Shown in pieces: positions 18,403 to 27,604 of a stretch of DNA of 64,000 nt. The translations under genes and the position numbers were made by a program. Origin of the DNA: Lentisphaerales bacterium (GTDB lineage Bacteria; Verrucomicrobiota; Lentisphaeria; Lentisphaerales; Lentisphaeraceae). The DNA lies in NCBI GenBank assembly GCA_022446985.1, contig JAKVBD010000003.1:89602-153601 (forward strand), read 5' to 3'. The notes beneath the pieces are model-generated. The model saw only the letters and a list, made by a program, of their open reading frames with translations. It was not told the origin of the DNA and made no database searches. Numbering within the stretch: position 1 is the stretch's first letter; each line of letters starts with the position of its first letter.

Positions 18403-20337
18403 ATGGAATACCAATCCATCCTCATTCAAAATGTTACGCCATCTGTTGATGGTGGCAAATATCCAGCAAAACAACGCCTTGGCTCAGATGTAAAAGTTTC
18501 CTGTGAAGCTTTTCGCCATGGCCACGATGCAATCAAACTTATTCTTAAGCACAGACGCAAAGGTCTAAAGAAATGGCATGAAACTGCCATGAATTGTGAA
18601 AATGGCGGCCTCGACTTTTACTCGGGCTCATTTACACCAGATCTAATTGCCTTGTATGAATTCCAGGTATTTGGTTATACCGACCACTACCACAACTGGT
18701 CGAAAGATACTAAGAAAAAACTCGATGCTGGCGAAGATTTAACAAGTGATCTTATGGCGGGTATTCAGCTATTAGAAGCCTGCCAAAAAAGAGCGACTCC
18801 GAAAAAGTTGGCTCAGGACCTCAAAAACACCATCACTTATGTAAAATCACTCAAGACGAATGATGAGAAAGCCCGTAAACTTTTATCTGACGACATCATT
18901 AACTTGGCCGGTTTGGCGCCTGACAAAGATTGTCCAGATTGCGGTGAGTCTGAAATTTTCAAAGTCCGTATCGATCGCAAAGCGGTAGAATACGCTACCT
19001 GGTATGAGATCTTCCCGCGTTCTGCAGGTAAAGTTGAAGGTCAGTCTGGCACTTTCAAAGATGTCGAAAACCTTCTTCCATACATCAGTGGCATGGGCTT
19101 TGATGTTCTTTACTTCCCGCCCATTCATCCGATTGGTCTTACCAAGAGAAAAGGTAAGAACAACGCTCTAACAGCACAAGCTGGCGACCCTGGCAGTCCA
19201 TACGCTATTGGTGATGAAACTGGCGGTCACTTTGCTATCCACCCTGAATTAGGCACAATTGATGACTTTGACCACCTGGTAAAAACCTGTGCGGACTTCG
19301 GCATGGAGATCTGTCTGGACTTTGCCTTAAACTGTTCTCCGGACCACCCATATCTAAAGGAGCACCCGGATTGGTTCTATCGTCGTCCGGATGGTACGAT
19401 TAAATTTGCAGAAAATCCACCAAAGAAATATGAGGACATTTACCCTCTGAACTTTGAGTGTGAAGACAAAGATAACCTCTGGCGCGAAATCAGAGATATT
19501 CTTCTTTACTGGGCTTCTCATGGAGTGAAAACTTTCCGTGTTGACAACCCGCATACCAAACCGATCCAATTCTGGGAATGGTGCATAGAAGAAGTTCTTA
19601 TTAAGTACCCGGATGTCATCTTCCTCTCTGAAGCTTTCACCAAACCAAGAGTTATGGAAAGCCTCGCCAAAATCGGTTATCATCAATCTTATGGTTACTT
19701 CACTTGGCGTGAGACCAAAGAAGAATTAACTGAGTACTTTAACTACCTGAACAATACCGATGTCAAAGATTACATGATCTGTAACGTCTTCCCGACTACC
19801 CCGGATATTCACCCGAAGTACTTACACTGGGCCAAACCGGAAATGTTCAAAATCCGTATGGCTTTGGCAACGATGCTCTCTCCAGTTTACGGCATGTACT
19901 CAGGCGTTGAACTTTGTGAAAACGTTCCTGTTGGCTACAAAGACGAATTGCTCAATTCTGAAAAGTACGAGTATAAAGTCAGAAACTTCGATGATCCGAT
20001 CTCTATATCTGGTCTGGTCACAGAATTAAACCAAATCCGTCGCACCAATCCAGCTCTTCAAAAAGTGGGTAATCTTAAATTCCATGACATTAACAATGAC
20101 AAACTTATCTGCTTCACTAAGTACGAAGAAGGTAATTTACTGCTTATTGTCATCAACCTTGACCCAGAGCACGAACAAAGTGGCATGATTAACTTTCCAT
20201 TCTGGGAGTTCAATTTACCGGAGCATTACAAAGTTCATGATCTGCTAACAGATGAAGTTTATCACTGGCAAGGATCGGAAAACTACATTTCCCTGAATCC
20301 TCTGAAGCAAGTTGCGCATATATTCAGAGTATTCTAA
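18403..20337 (+). CDS. glgE: Alpha-1,4-glucan:maltose-1-phosphate maltosyltransferase
   Basis: A 644-residue GH13 protein with the GlgE architecture: N-terminal beta/helical domains, then an (alpha/beta)8 barrel from about residue 190. WYEIFPRS and the FPPIHPIG strand are GlgE-typical. The nucleophile is Asp381 (FRVDNPHTKP) and the acid/base is Glu410 (FLSEAF). The enzyme extends alpha-1,4-glucans with maltose-1-phosphate. TreS, maltokinase and GlgB, the usual partners, are not in this window. A strong terminator follows. Codon use is consistent with its neighbours. Confidence 0.93.
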   Translation: MEYQSILIQNVTPSVDGGKYPAKQRLGSDVKVSCEAFRHGHDAIKLILKHRRKGLKKWHETAMNCENGGLDFYSGSFTPDLIALYEFQVFGYTDHYHNWSKDTKKKLDAGEDLTSDLMAGIQLLEACQKRATPKKLAQDLKNTITYVKSLKTNDEKARKLLSDDIINLAGLAPDKDCPDCGESEIFKVRIDRKAVEYATWYEIFPRSAGKVEGQSGTFKDVENLLPYISGMGFDVLYFPPIHPIGLTKRKGKNNALTAQAGDPGSPYAIGDETGGHFAIHPELGTIDDFDHLVKTCADFGMEICLDFALNCSPDHPYLKEHPDWFYRRPDGTIKFAENPPKKYEDIYPLNFECEDKDNLWREIRDILLYWASHGVKTFRVDNPHTKPIQFWEWCIEEVLIKYPDVIFLSEAFTKPRVMESLAKIGYHQSYGYFTWRETKEELTEYFNYLNNTDVKDYMICNVFPTTPDIHPKYLHWAKPEMFKIRMALATMLSPVYGMYSGVELCENVPVGYKDELLNSEKYEYKVRNFDDPISISGLVTELNQIRRTNPALQKVGNLKFHDINNDKLICFTKYEEGNLLLIVINLDPEHEQSGMINFPFWEFNLPEHYKVHDLLTDEVYHWQGSENYISLNPLKQVAHIFRVF

Positions 20338-20347
20338 AAATCTCATC

Positions 20348-20380
20348 GGCCGTACTGCTTTACTCAGTACGGCCTTTTTT
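20348..20380 (+). terminator. Rho-independent terminator after glgE
   Basis: A perfect 10-bp stem GGCCGTACTG / CAGTACGGCC with a 7-nt loop is followed by six T residues. It ends 28 bp before the downstream start, which shows that the CorA-like gene begins after it. Confidence 0.92.
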
Positions 20381-20407
20381 ATATTAACACAAAGGAGACA
20401 AACACTA

Positions 20408-21151
20408 TTGAATAACACCAAGATTCCCAAAGAATGGAATATCCCTGAAAAGATGCGTCGTCGCTTTGGTAAAAATGGCGTCGGTAAACAAAGATCGATG
20501 TATTTAGATGAGCATCTGCTCATCATCCTTCATCAAGCTCCGGACTCTGAAACCAAAAGCCGCACAGCCCGTATCTATTGGCGCAACCCTCAAGGTCAGT
20601 GGAAATCCTCCCAAGGAGGTAAAGACATCTATCACCTTCGCCAACATATCGAAGACTACTCTAAGCGTGAAATTGTCCTCGACAAACTATACGAAGAAGC
20701 GACAACTCCAGAGCACTACTTTGATTTATTAGAAGAATTAACCCCTCTGGTTCGTTCATCGCAAAACATGACAAATGCTCTTCAGCAAGCTCGTGAATAC
20801 GTCGAAGATGAAGATATCATCGACCTTCGTGACAGATGTCAGGAAATTGCCCGTGAAGTTGAAATCCTCAATACCGATGCGCGCCATGGTCTCGACTATC
20901 AAGTTGCAAAACGCGCTGAAGAACAAGCAAGATACTCCATGCAAAACCTTAAGAGTACGGACCGTCTAAATGTACTCGTAGCCATTTTTCTACCGGTAAC
21001 CGCTATCTCTGGAATCTTTGGAATGAACCTCAAAATTGGTCTGGAAGACGTCCCTGCGACAATTTCATGGATGATTATGATCGGATCATTCCTGCTTGGC
21101 TTCGCTGTAAAAGCCTGGGTTATTCCATCAAAGAAGAATAACGAGACCTAA
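20408..21151 (+). CDS. Short CorA-like divalent cation transporter
   Basis: A 247-residue protein from a TTG at 20408, chosen because AAAGGAGA lies about 10 nt upstream; an in-frame ATG at 20312 lies in glgE before the terminator. A small N-terminal domain and a long helical stalk precede two C-terminal transmembrane helices with the selectivity motif FGMN between them, as in CorA-family Mg2+/Zn2+ channels. Typical CorA proteins are 310-350 residues, so the cytosolic funnel domain is reduced. The ion is not predictable. Confidence 0.78.
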   Translation: MNNTKIPKEWNIPEKMRRRFGKNGVGKQRSMYLDEHLLIILHQAPDSETKSRTARIYWRNPQGQWKSSQGGKDIYHLRQHIEDYSKREIVLDKLYEEATTPEHYFDLLEELTPLVRSSQNMTNALQQAREYVEDEDIIDLRDRCQEIAREVEILNTDARHGLDYQVAKRAEEQARYSMQNLKSTDRLNVLVAIFLPVTAISGIFGMNLKIGLEDVPATISWMIMIGSFLLGFAVKAWVIPSKKNNET

Positions 21152-21258
21152 AAAGAAGTCCGCTCTAACAATTTTCAACAAACCAAGATTGTATTTAATA
21201 CTTCCAAAAACTATTCTTCAAAAGCCCCTGACTAAAAGTAGCCTGAAGGATAGTACCC

Positions 21259-23091
21259 ATGGAAATCTTATGCGGACCAATATTAAGAAACGTTTCATCA
21301 CACAGCGTCAATATTTGGCTCGCTGTTGAGAAAAATATTGAGATTACCGGTGAAGTTTGCAACTACTCAACTTCTTGCGAAATTCAAAAAGTCCAGGTTG
21401 CTGCCAAGCTTTACACCTACCTCATTACACTAACCCCACAATCCGGTACGTTCCCGAAAAATGAGGTTCTGTATTATGATTTAAAATCAGCTATTGTTGG
21501 AGACAATGGCCCAGAAATAACCAGCCTTATCGACTCTGGTGAGCTTTCTTACAGTCAAACTAACAAACTCCCTTCATTTGTTATCGGCGAAATGGCCCCA
21601 ATACTTAGTGGCTCATGCAGAAAACCTCATTCTGAAGCTGATGACATGCTGGTTTATGCCGACTCTCTCCTTAAAGATCACTGGCAAAACACTTACAGGC
21701 GTCCAAAGGCTTTATTTATGAATGGTGACCAACTGTATGGAGATGATTGCGATGAAGATTTCCTCAAAGCGGCAATTCAACTTGGTTCTGAGCTTTTTGG
21801 GCATGATCATGTAGAGAATTTCCCCACCGGAGATGGTCAAAAACAAGTTTCCTTAAGAGTAAGTAATCCTGGAGACGATAATGACTTTCGTCGTTGGTAT
21901 GATGCCGGAGAATGGGAAAGAGAACACTTTATAAACAAAGTTGGTATGAGTTCTCACAAGTCCGACTATCACCTCATTTTATTTTCAGAGTACGTCTCTG
22001 CATACCTCTTAATATGGAGTAATAAAGCCTGGGACAAACTCCTGAGTTCCTCTTCTTTATCTATAGAATCTGAGCACTTAAAGTCATTTATCAAAGGTCT
22101 TCCTAGAGTTAGGCGTCTTCTGGCAAACATTTCTACTTACATGATTTTCGATGATCACGATGTCACCGATGACTGGAATATTAATAATTATTGGAAAGAG
22201 AACATTACTTCTCCAGGCAAACGCCTCATTGGCAATGCCATGGCCGCTTATTGGCTTTTCCAAGGCTGGGGAAATAAACCAAATTCTTCTAAGTCGGCGG
22301 AGATACATCCTAAAGTCGTTAATTATATTGACAAGATACGCGCTTGTCAGAATTCGCAGGACATCGAACAGCCTCTCCACACTCTGTTAAATGAAACAGA
22401 TAATTGGTGGTTTCTCATCAATGCTGGAGAAAACTGTCAAATCCTGACACTGGATATTCGCTCTAAACGCTATAAAGGGAAAGATAAAAAAGAACTTTCC
22501 GGCCTGAGTGACCCGAAGTTCTTAAAGTCAAAAGTCTTTTCTGAAGTCTCAGAAAATCTTGAGAATCTCATAATCATCAGTCCTACGCCATTTTTTGGAT
22601 TTTCTAAAATTGAAAATCTACAGGCGTTTTCGGGAGAAATTCCTCTTATAAATAGCGTAACACTAGCCGAACGTGAAAGTTGGCATGGAGAGAAAAAAGA
22701 TGCTCCAAAGGAATCGAGCGATCAATTTGTAGAAATACTCAAAGAGAAGAGTCCAAAACAAACCTTCATAATTTCTGGAGATGTTCATTATGGCTTTATC
22801 AAAAAGGGCAACCTCTGTAAAGCAAATATTGAAAATGTCTGGCAGGTAACTGCAAGTGCACTTAAAAATGTGCCTACACTTAAGTGGGCTTTTGCCTTAC
22901 TTATCAAAGATACCGAAGAAAAATGGTTTAAAGAAAACTTCCACACCGATGAACCAAGCCTTTGCCGATCCTGTGAAGGTCGAGTCATTTTTGATGGCCC
23001 AAACATGGCCGAAGTTGATTACCGGGATTTACTCACCCCCGTGACTCTCCATCACCGTAAAAATAAGATGACAGAGAGACATACTTTTTAA
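21259..23091 (+). CDS. PhoD-like metallophosphoesterase
   Basis: A 610-residue protein with the PhoD metallophosphatase motifs: GSCRKPH, NGDQLYGDD, the strongly conserved MIFDDHDVTDDWN, and ISGDVHYGF near the C-terminus. The N-terminal 100 residues resemble the Ig-like domain that precedes PhoD catalytic cores. No signal peptide is evident (it starts MEILCGPILRN), unlike Tat-exported PhoD alkaline phosphatases, so it is probably cytoplasmic. Substrate unknown. It is convergent with the SMP-30-like gene, 3 bp apart. Confidence 0.8.
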   Translation: MEILCGPILRNVSSHSVNIWLAVEKNIEITGEVCNYSTSCEIQKVQVAAKLYTYLITLTPQSGTFPKNEVLYYDLKSAIVGDNGPEITSLIDSGELSYSQTNKLPSFVIGEMAPILSGSCRKPHSEADDMLVYADSLLKDHWQNTYRRPKALFMNGDQLYGDDCDEDFLKAAIQLGSELFGHDHVENFPTGDGQKQVSLRVSNPGDDNDFRRWYDAGEWEREHFINKVGMSSHKSDYHLILFSEYVSAYLLIWSNKAWDKLLSSSSLSIESEHLKSFIKGLPRVRRLLANISTYMIFDDHDVTDDWNINNYWKENITSPGKRLIGNAMAAYWLFQGWGNKPNSSKSAEIHPKVVNYIDKIRACQNSQDIEQPLHTLLNETDNWWFLINAGENCQILTLDIRSKRYKGKDKKELSGLSDPKFLKSKVFSEVSENLENLIIISPTPFFGFSKIENLQAFSGEIPLINSVTLAERESWHGEKKDAPKESSDQFVEILKEKSPKQTFIISGDVHYGFIKKGNLCKANIENVWQVTASALKNVPTLKWAFALLIKDTEEKWFKENFHTDEPSLCRSCEGRVIFDGPNMAEVDYRDLLTPVTLHHRKNKMTERHTF

Positions 23092-23094
23092 GAA

Positions 23095-23997
23095 CTACTT
23101 AAGTTTTACCACATAGGCTGCATCGCGAACCGTGATGGCAGCCAGTTTAGCTTCTGATGAGAAGTCGATTGATGTTGGTTTATTAGGAGTCATAATTTCT
23201 CCCAGGCGCTTACCATCAACATCAAAAAGAATGATTGATTTTAAGCTACAGGCCCAGAGTCTTCCATGAGGCCCAAATGATAAGCCATCCAGTCCCCTGA
23301 CCTTTTCTGCTAATACCTTCTTATTAGAGAGTTCACCACTCTGACTTACATCCCAACGGTAAAGTGTTCCTGACGCTCCAATAAATAAATATTTTTCATC
23401 TGGAGAGAAAACTATGCCATTCGGGTATTTTAAAATATTGATAACTGAAGTCAGCTTTTTAATACTTGGGTCATACTTAAATACATGATCCTGTTGCAGC
23501 TCTTTAACTTCATGAGGTCTTTTCTTAAATAAAAATGGTGGATCTGTAAACCAAACTGTACCGTCTGACTTAACGCGAGCATCATTGGGCCGGCTTAATT
23601 GCTTACCTTCATATTTTTCTGCGAGAACTTCAGATACCTTAGCATCTTTATTCCAGCGCACTAATCTACGACTATTCTGCTCAACAACGTAGTAACCACC
23701 TTTGCCATCAGGTCTAAAAGAGGTCGCTTCCGGAGAATCATGTCGCCAGGTAATTAAACCACCCTTTTTTGTCCACTTATAAGCAATAAACTGATGGTGG
23801 GCCGCATAAAACAAAGTCGGCACACCATCCTCCATAATCCATTGAGCTCCTTCACAGCCTGCATGCTCAGAGCTCAACTGCTGCCACTTTGCTCCTTTCA
23901 CAAAAATACCATTCTTTAATGAAGCCGGTTTCGTTTCCACTTCTTGAGCTCCTAAAGAGAACAACAGAGCCCAAAAACTAATTAAAATTCTTTTCAT
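23095..23997 (-). CDS. Secreted SMP-30/gluconolactonase-like protein
   Basis: A 300-residue protein with a signal peptide (MKRILISFWALLFSLGAQ) and a six-bladed beta-propeller of the SMP-30/gluconolactonase type: CEGAQW, LSRPNDARVKSDGTVWFTDP and YPNGIVFSPDEKYLFI are typical blade motifs, with metal-ligand Glu, Asn and Asp positions present. It probably hydrolyses a sugar lactone in the periplasm. It is the last gene of the leftward 23-33.9 kb sugar block, separated from the next gene by a repeat-filled gap. Confidence 0.8.
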   Translation of the reverse strand: MKRILISFWALLFSLGAQEVETKPASLKNGIFVKGAKWQQLSSEHAGCEGAQWIMEDGVPTLFYAAHHQFIAYKWTKKGGLITWRHDSPEATSFRPDGKGGYYVVEQNSRRLVRWNKDAKVSEVLAEKYEGKQLSRPNDARVKSDGTVWFTDPPFLFKKRPHEVKELQQDHVFKYDPSIKKLTSVINILKYPNGIVFSPDEKYLFIGASGTLYRWDVSQSGELSNKKVLAEKVRGLDGLSFGPHGRLWACSLKSIILFDVDGKRLGEIMTPNKPTSIDFSSEAKLAAITVRDAAYVVKLK

Positions 23998-24071
23998 TTC
24001 TATTCCTATTTATACCTTTTACCGAAGACAAACACATCTTACAAGAGAGAAAAATTCTTCGGAGCCATACC

Positions 24072-24098
24072 TTTACCGGCGAGTCGCCGATGCTCCCA
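24072..24098. repeat. Palindromic repeat, degenerate copy
   Basis: ACCGGCGAGTCGCCGAT followed by GCTCCCA (within 24072-24098) matches the element at 28790-28815 (ACCGGCGGGCCGCCGGT then GTTCCCA). A half copy, ACCGGCGAGT, occurs at 24231-24240. Intergenic and not coding. Confidence 0.6.
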
Positions 24099-24105
24099 GA
24101 AAACT

Positions 24106-24293
24106 CTTCGGCGCATACACATCCTTCTCTGCGCCTCCGCGCCTCTGCGTGAAAAAAATCTTCAGCGCAATACACACCTATTTGCGTCTCCGCGCCTTTG
24201 CGTGAAAAAACTCTTCGGCGTCATACCTTTACCGGCGAGTCTTCAGCGCAATACACATCTATTTGCGTCTCCGCGTCTTTGCGCGAAAAAAAT
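24106..24293. repeat. Three tandem copies of a GC-rich intergenic element
   Basis: The gap 23998-24317 holds no credible gene. Three units begin at 24106, 24160 and 24241, each opening CTTCRGCGC and containing a TTTGCGTCTCCGCGCCTTTG core followed by CGTGAAAAAA. The first two are 54 bp apart; about 30 bp are inserted between units 2 and 3. Related single copies lie at 39142-39170 (reverse) and 43339-43369. The units differ at several positions and the spacing is irregular, so this is not a CRISPR array. Role unknown. Confidence 0.8.
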
Positions 24294-24317
24294 CTTCAGC
24301 GCCATGTGAATCCCAGA

Positions 24318-25259
24318 TTAAGCGTACTTAGACCACAGATCCTCGATCATTTTCTTAGTTCTAACTATGCCGACACGCTCATCCAGTTCTGGATTCGGAC
24401 CTTCATACTCAATACCAATCCAACCAGCATAGTCACTCTCAAGCGACATCTTCATCATGCGCTCAAAATTAATCTCAAAATCGAACTTGCGGTGCTTCAT
24501 CTCGTACTCAGTTCCAGGAGTTACATCAAAAGCCTTGGCGCTAAGAGCCTTCGCATGGGGAAGCATCGCTTTAATTCCCTTGTACGGATCATAAAGAACA
24601 TTTTTTTCGCGGTCCCAGAAATTACCAAAATCAGGAAGAATTCCGCAAGCTGAATGCCCCGTCGTCTCGACAACTGAAGCCAACCACTCGCCATTTCCTG
24701 AAAGGCCGCCATGATTTTCCATTATGATATTCATCTTGTACTTCTCGGCCTGTTCACAAAGACATCTCAAGCCATCTGCGAGTAATTTGCGCTGCTCATC
24801 AGGAGTTCCCTGACTACGGGCATTGACGCGAATACTATGACATCCAAGAACAGCTGCTGCTTCTACCCACTTCATGTGATTATCCACCGCCTGCTTTCTC
24901 TTGGCATTATCTGGATCACCAAGATCACCTTTGCGGTCAACCATAATCAACAGGTTTTCAACACCGGCATCTTTAGACCTTTTCAACATCTCCTTAGTGA
25001 ACTTCATTTTCGGCTCTCTATTTGGAAAAAAATGTCCGACGTATTCCACGGCATAGATTCCCAGATTCTTAGTCACTTTGGGGAAATCCAATGCATCCAT
25101 TGGCTTGTAACCTTTTCTCTTAAAAAGCGCTCTATGGAAAGAGTATTGAGCTAAAGAAATCTGCAATTTTCTTTTTGGTTTGGAAGCCACACAAGAAATT
25201 GCAGCCAAAGCGGCTACTCCACCTGCAATCACTTCACGGCGATTCAGTATATTTGTCAT
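24318..25259 (-). CDS. Tat-exported sugar isomerase/epimerase-like TIM barrel protein
   Basis: A 313-residue protein beginning at an ATG at 25259 (AAAGGA upstream; a GTG at 25268 lies too close to that site). The N-terminus LNRREVIAGGVAALAAISC is a twin-arginine signal with a possible lipobox cysteine. The rest is an AP-endonuclease-2/xylose-isomerase-like barrel: metal-ligand candidates include ENHGG, LPDFGNFW and the terminal IGIEYEGP. Such exported proteins are abundant in PVC carbohydrate clusters. It is probably periplasmic and acts on a sugar or inositol-type substrate; the exact reaction is unknown. Confidence 0.8.
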   Translation of the reverse strand: MTNILNRREVIAGGVAALAAISCVASKPKRKLQISLAQYSFHRALFKRKGYKPMDALDFPKVTKNLGIYAVEYVGHFFPNREPKMKFTKEMLKRSKDAGVENLLIMVDRKGDLGDPDNAKRKQAVDNHMKWVEAAAVLGCHSIRVNARSQGTPDEQRKLLADGLRCLCEQAEKYKMNIIMENHGGLSGNGEWLASVVETTGHSACGILPDFGNFWDREKNVLYDPYKGIKAMLPHAKALSAKAFDVTPGTEYEMKHRKFDFEINFERMMKMSLESDYAGWIGIEYEGPNPELDERVGIVRTKKMIEDLWSKYA

Positions 25260-25280
25260 AGTATTCACTCGTCCTTTCTA

Positions 25281-26309
25281 TTATAAATTTTTTAATCGTT
25301 TAATTATTTTTGCCTTAAAAACCTCTCCCGGTTTTAAAAGTGTATCAGGAAATTGCGGATTGTGCACCGAGTCTGGATAATGCTGTGGCTCCAGACTGAC
25401 TCCTGCATACTTATTGTAAACAGCGCCTCGTTTAGCATGAACCTTATCCAGATGATTGGCGGTATAAACGTGAATCGCGGGTCTACTAGTGTGAATCTCC
25501 AGCTTTCTTTCACTGACCGGATCAGAGAGCTCGGCAGCCAAATTCATTTCACAATTTCCTTCTAAAACCATATCCACATCGAAACACTCATTTTTCGCTA
25601 AAGCATCTCTAAGTATTGTCGGGAACGTTAAATCAAAAGGAGTCCCTATATTGTCGATTATTTCACCAGTAGGAATACCATCATCGTAATACTCCAGACG
25701 CTTTTGAGCATTGATCAACAACTCATGTCCTTTAACATCTTCTGACTTTTTGCCAGCAAGATTAAAGTAGGCATGCTGCGTTAAATTTACCGGGCAGGTT
25801 TTATCAGTCTCAGCTTCTAATGAGAAGTGAAGTTCATTCTGTTCATTCCAGGTATAGGTTGCTGTGACTTTTAAATTCCCGGGGTAACCATCATCTCCAT
25901 CTGGAGATACAATGGTAAAAGTAACTCCAGCCTCTTCCCTACTCTCAAAAGTTTCGGCCGACCAAAGAGATTTCTTCAAGCCTTTACTGCCACCATGTAT
26001 GTGATGATCACCGAGATTGGTTTCTAAATCGTATACCTTGCCATCCACTGACATTTTGCCATTTGCGATGCGGCCACTAACCCGGCCGTTTGTCGCTCCA
26101 AAAGAATTTTCGTCGTTTATATAATCCTGTAAATTATCATAGCCCAAAACAACATCATCTAACGCGCCTTCTACATCCGGCACATTCACAGAGATCAATC
26201 TGGCGCCAAATTCAATCAAAGAAATCGAGGCCCCATTGAAGTTGGTCACTTCGTATTTATAGACCGTTCTGTTTAAATATTTTCCAAAAGTTGTTTTAGT
26301 AACTCTCAT
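25281..26309 (-). CDS. galM: Galactose mutarotase (aldose 1-epimerase)
   Basis: A 342-residue protein of normal GalM length with the family motifs: FGARLISVNVPD, GRVSGRIANGK, the HHIHGG segment, the catalytic histidine in LTQHAYFNL, and the catalytic glutamate in SLEPQHYPDS. It interconverts alpha and beta anomers of galactose/glucose. There is no signal peptide, so it is cytoplasmic. It is part of the leftward sugar block, just upstream of the exported TIM barrel gene. Confidence 0.92.
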   Translation of the reverse strand: MRVTKTTFGKYLNRTVYKYEVTNFNGASISLIEFGARLISVNVPDVEGALDDVVLGYDNLQDYINDENSFGATNGRVSGRIANGKMSVDGKVYDLETNLGDHHIHGGSKGLKKSLWSAETFESREEAGVTFTIVSPDGDDGYPGNLKVTATYTWNEQNELHFSLEAETDKTCPVNLTQHAYFNLAGKKSEDVKGHELLINAQKRLEYYDDGIPTGEIIDNIGTPFDLTFPTILRDALAKNECFDVDMVLEGNCEMNLAAELSDPVSERKLEIHTSRPAIHVYTANHLDKVHAKRGAVYNKYAGVSLEPQHYPDSVHNPQFPDTLLKPGEVFKAKIIKRLKNL

Positions 26310-26334
26310 CGTTTCCTCGAAGTTTTAAAATGAA

Positions 26335-26357
26335 GCCGCCCTCTCATAAAGAGCGGC
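26335..26357 (-). terminator. Possible intra-operon hairpin before galM
   Basis: GCCGC..TCT and AGAGCGGC arms form a 5+3-bp stem with a two-base bulge between the TIM barrel gene (ending 26389) and galM. Read leftward it is followed by TTCATTTTAAAA, a weak U-rich run. It may attenuate rather than stop transcription. Confidence 0.4.
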
Positions 26358-26388
26358 CTCAAATATCGTAGTAGTATGTGTATGGGTG

Positions 26389-27444
26389 TTAATTAATTCC
26401 AAGAATGCGCTTATTGCTTTCTTCATCGGCTTCGCCACCGGCAAAGTCATCAAAGGCTTTATCGGTAACGCGAATGATGTGATCGGCAATAAATTTAACC
26501 CCTTCAGTTGCGCCATCCTCCGGGTGCTTCATGCAGCATTCCCATTCGAGAACAGGCCAACCATCGAAGTCATACTTCGCCATTCTGGAAAAGACGCCTT
26601 TGAAATCAACCTGACCATCTCCGAGTGAACGGAAACGTCCCGGTCGATCAATCCAATCCGCATAGCCGCCGTAAACTCCGGCGCGTCCACTTGGAATGAA
26701 CTCAGCATCTTTAACGTGAAACACTTTGATCTTTTCGTGATAAATATCGATGAACTCTAGATAATCCATGCACTGAAGAACAAAGTGAGATGGGTCGTAA
26801 AGAATGTTGCAGCGTGTGTGATTGCCACAGGCCTCTAACATTCTCTCAAAAGTTATGCCGTCGTGCAGGTCTTCACCCGGGTGCAGTTCAAAACCTATGT
26901 CGACTCCACACTCATCAAAATAATCAAAAATCGGCAACCACCTTTTAGCCAATTCTTTAAAACCGGCTTCCACCAAGCCTTGAGGTCGCTGTGGCCATGG
27001 ATACATGGTGTGCCATAGCAGTGAACCAGAGAAAGATCCCTGAGTTGTCAGGCCTAGCCTTTGCGATGCCTTTGCAGCATACTTCATTTGCTGGACAGCC
27101 CACTCTGTTCTTTCCTTGGGCTTACCATGTAGTTCTTTTGGTGCAAAAGTGTCAAACATGGCGTCGTAAGCCGGATGAACGGCCACAAGCTGGCCGTGAA
27201 GATGACTGGCTAATTCAGTAATTTCCAAGCCATGACTGGCGACGATGCCTTTAAGTTTATCGCAATAGTCTTGACTCTCTGCAGCCAATTTTATGTCTAT
27301 GCAACGCTCATCCGAGGATGGAATCTGAATGCCTTTAAAACCTTTCGAGGCAGCCCATTCTGCGGCGTTATTTAAGTTATCAAATGGCGCTTCTGAGCCC
27401 ATAAACTGAGCAAGAAATAGCGCCGGATCTTTAAGAGTTTTCAT
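26389..27444 (-). CDS. Cytoplasmic sugar phosphate isomerase/epimerase-like TIM barrel
   Basis: A 351-residue protein of the xylose-isomerase-like barrel family. Likely metal ligands lie in GFELHPGE, YDPSHFVLQ, FHVKDAEF and the closing VLEWECCMKHPE strand. It has no signal peptide. Relatives in PVC and Bacteroidota sit in sugar or inositol catabolism operons beside oxidoreductases, as here. It is not similar enough to the barrel at 24.3 kb to be a recent duplicate. Substrate unknown. Confidence 0.8.
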   Translation of the reverse strand: MKTLKDPALFLAQFMGSEAPFDNLNNAAEWAASKGFKGIQIPSSDERCIDIKLAAESQDYCDKLKGIVASHGLEITELASHLHGQLVAVHPAYDAMFDTFAPKELHGKPKERTEWAVQQMKYAAKASQRLGLTTQGSFSGSLLWHTMYPWPQRPQGLVEAGFKELAKRWLPIFDYFDECGVDIGFELHPGEDLHDGITFERMLEACGNHTRCNILYDPSHFVLQCMDYLEFIDIYHEKIKVFHVKDAEFIPSGRAGVYGGYADWIDRPGRFRSLGDGQVDFKGVFSRMAKYDFDGWPVLEWECCMKHPEDGATEGVKFIADHIIRVTDKAFDDFAGGEADEESNKRILGIN

Positions 27445-27502
27445 TTCTTAAATCCTGTATACAATTTTTCCCAATAGGGAAAAGATAAATAATCGGGGGT
27501 TT

Positions 27503-27541
27503 GGGTGAACTTCACCCAATGGGGTTCGGGGCGAGCCCCGA
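27503..27541. repeat. Two short inverted repeats in the gap before the isomerase gene
   Basis: GGGTGAA/TTCACCC (27503-27517) and TCGGGGC/GCCCCGA (27526-27541, 2-nt loop) are perfect inverted repeats in the 160-bp gap between the aldo/keto reductase and the TIM barrel gene. They could be transcript hairpins or decayed intergenic repeats. Neither is followed by a T-tract. Confidence 0.5.
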
Positions 27542-27604
27542 TTAATGGGACTCTATTCCAAATCTCAACTAAGGAAAGAGCTCCTTAGAGATTCTTACTG
27601 GTAC

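Noticed and set aside
20312..20407. N-terminal extension of the CorA-like protein
   Set aside because: It would start within glgE and read through a strong terminator; a TTG with a good ribosome site lies after it.
24106..24293. CRISPR-like array
   Set aside because: Units are imperfect, only three, with irregular spacing (54 and 81 bp) and related copies elsewhere; no cas genes are present.
24198..24653. Rightward 151-codon open frame
   Set aside because: Overlaps the repeat array and the antisense strand of the Tat-exported TIM barrel gene; low-complexity, Arg/His/Ser-rich, no start site.
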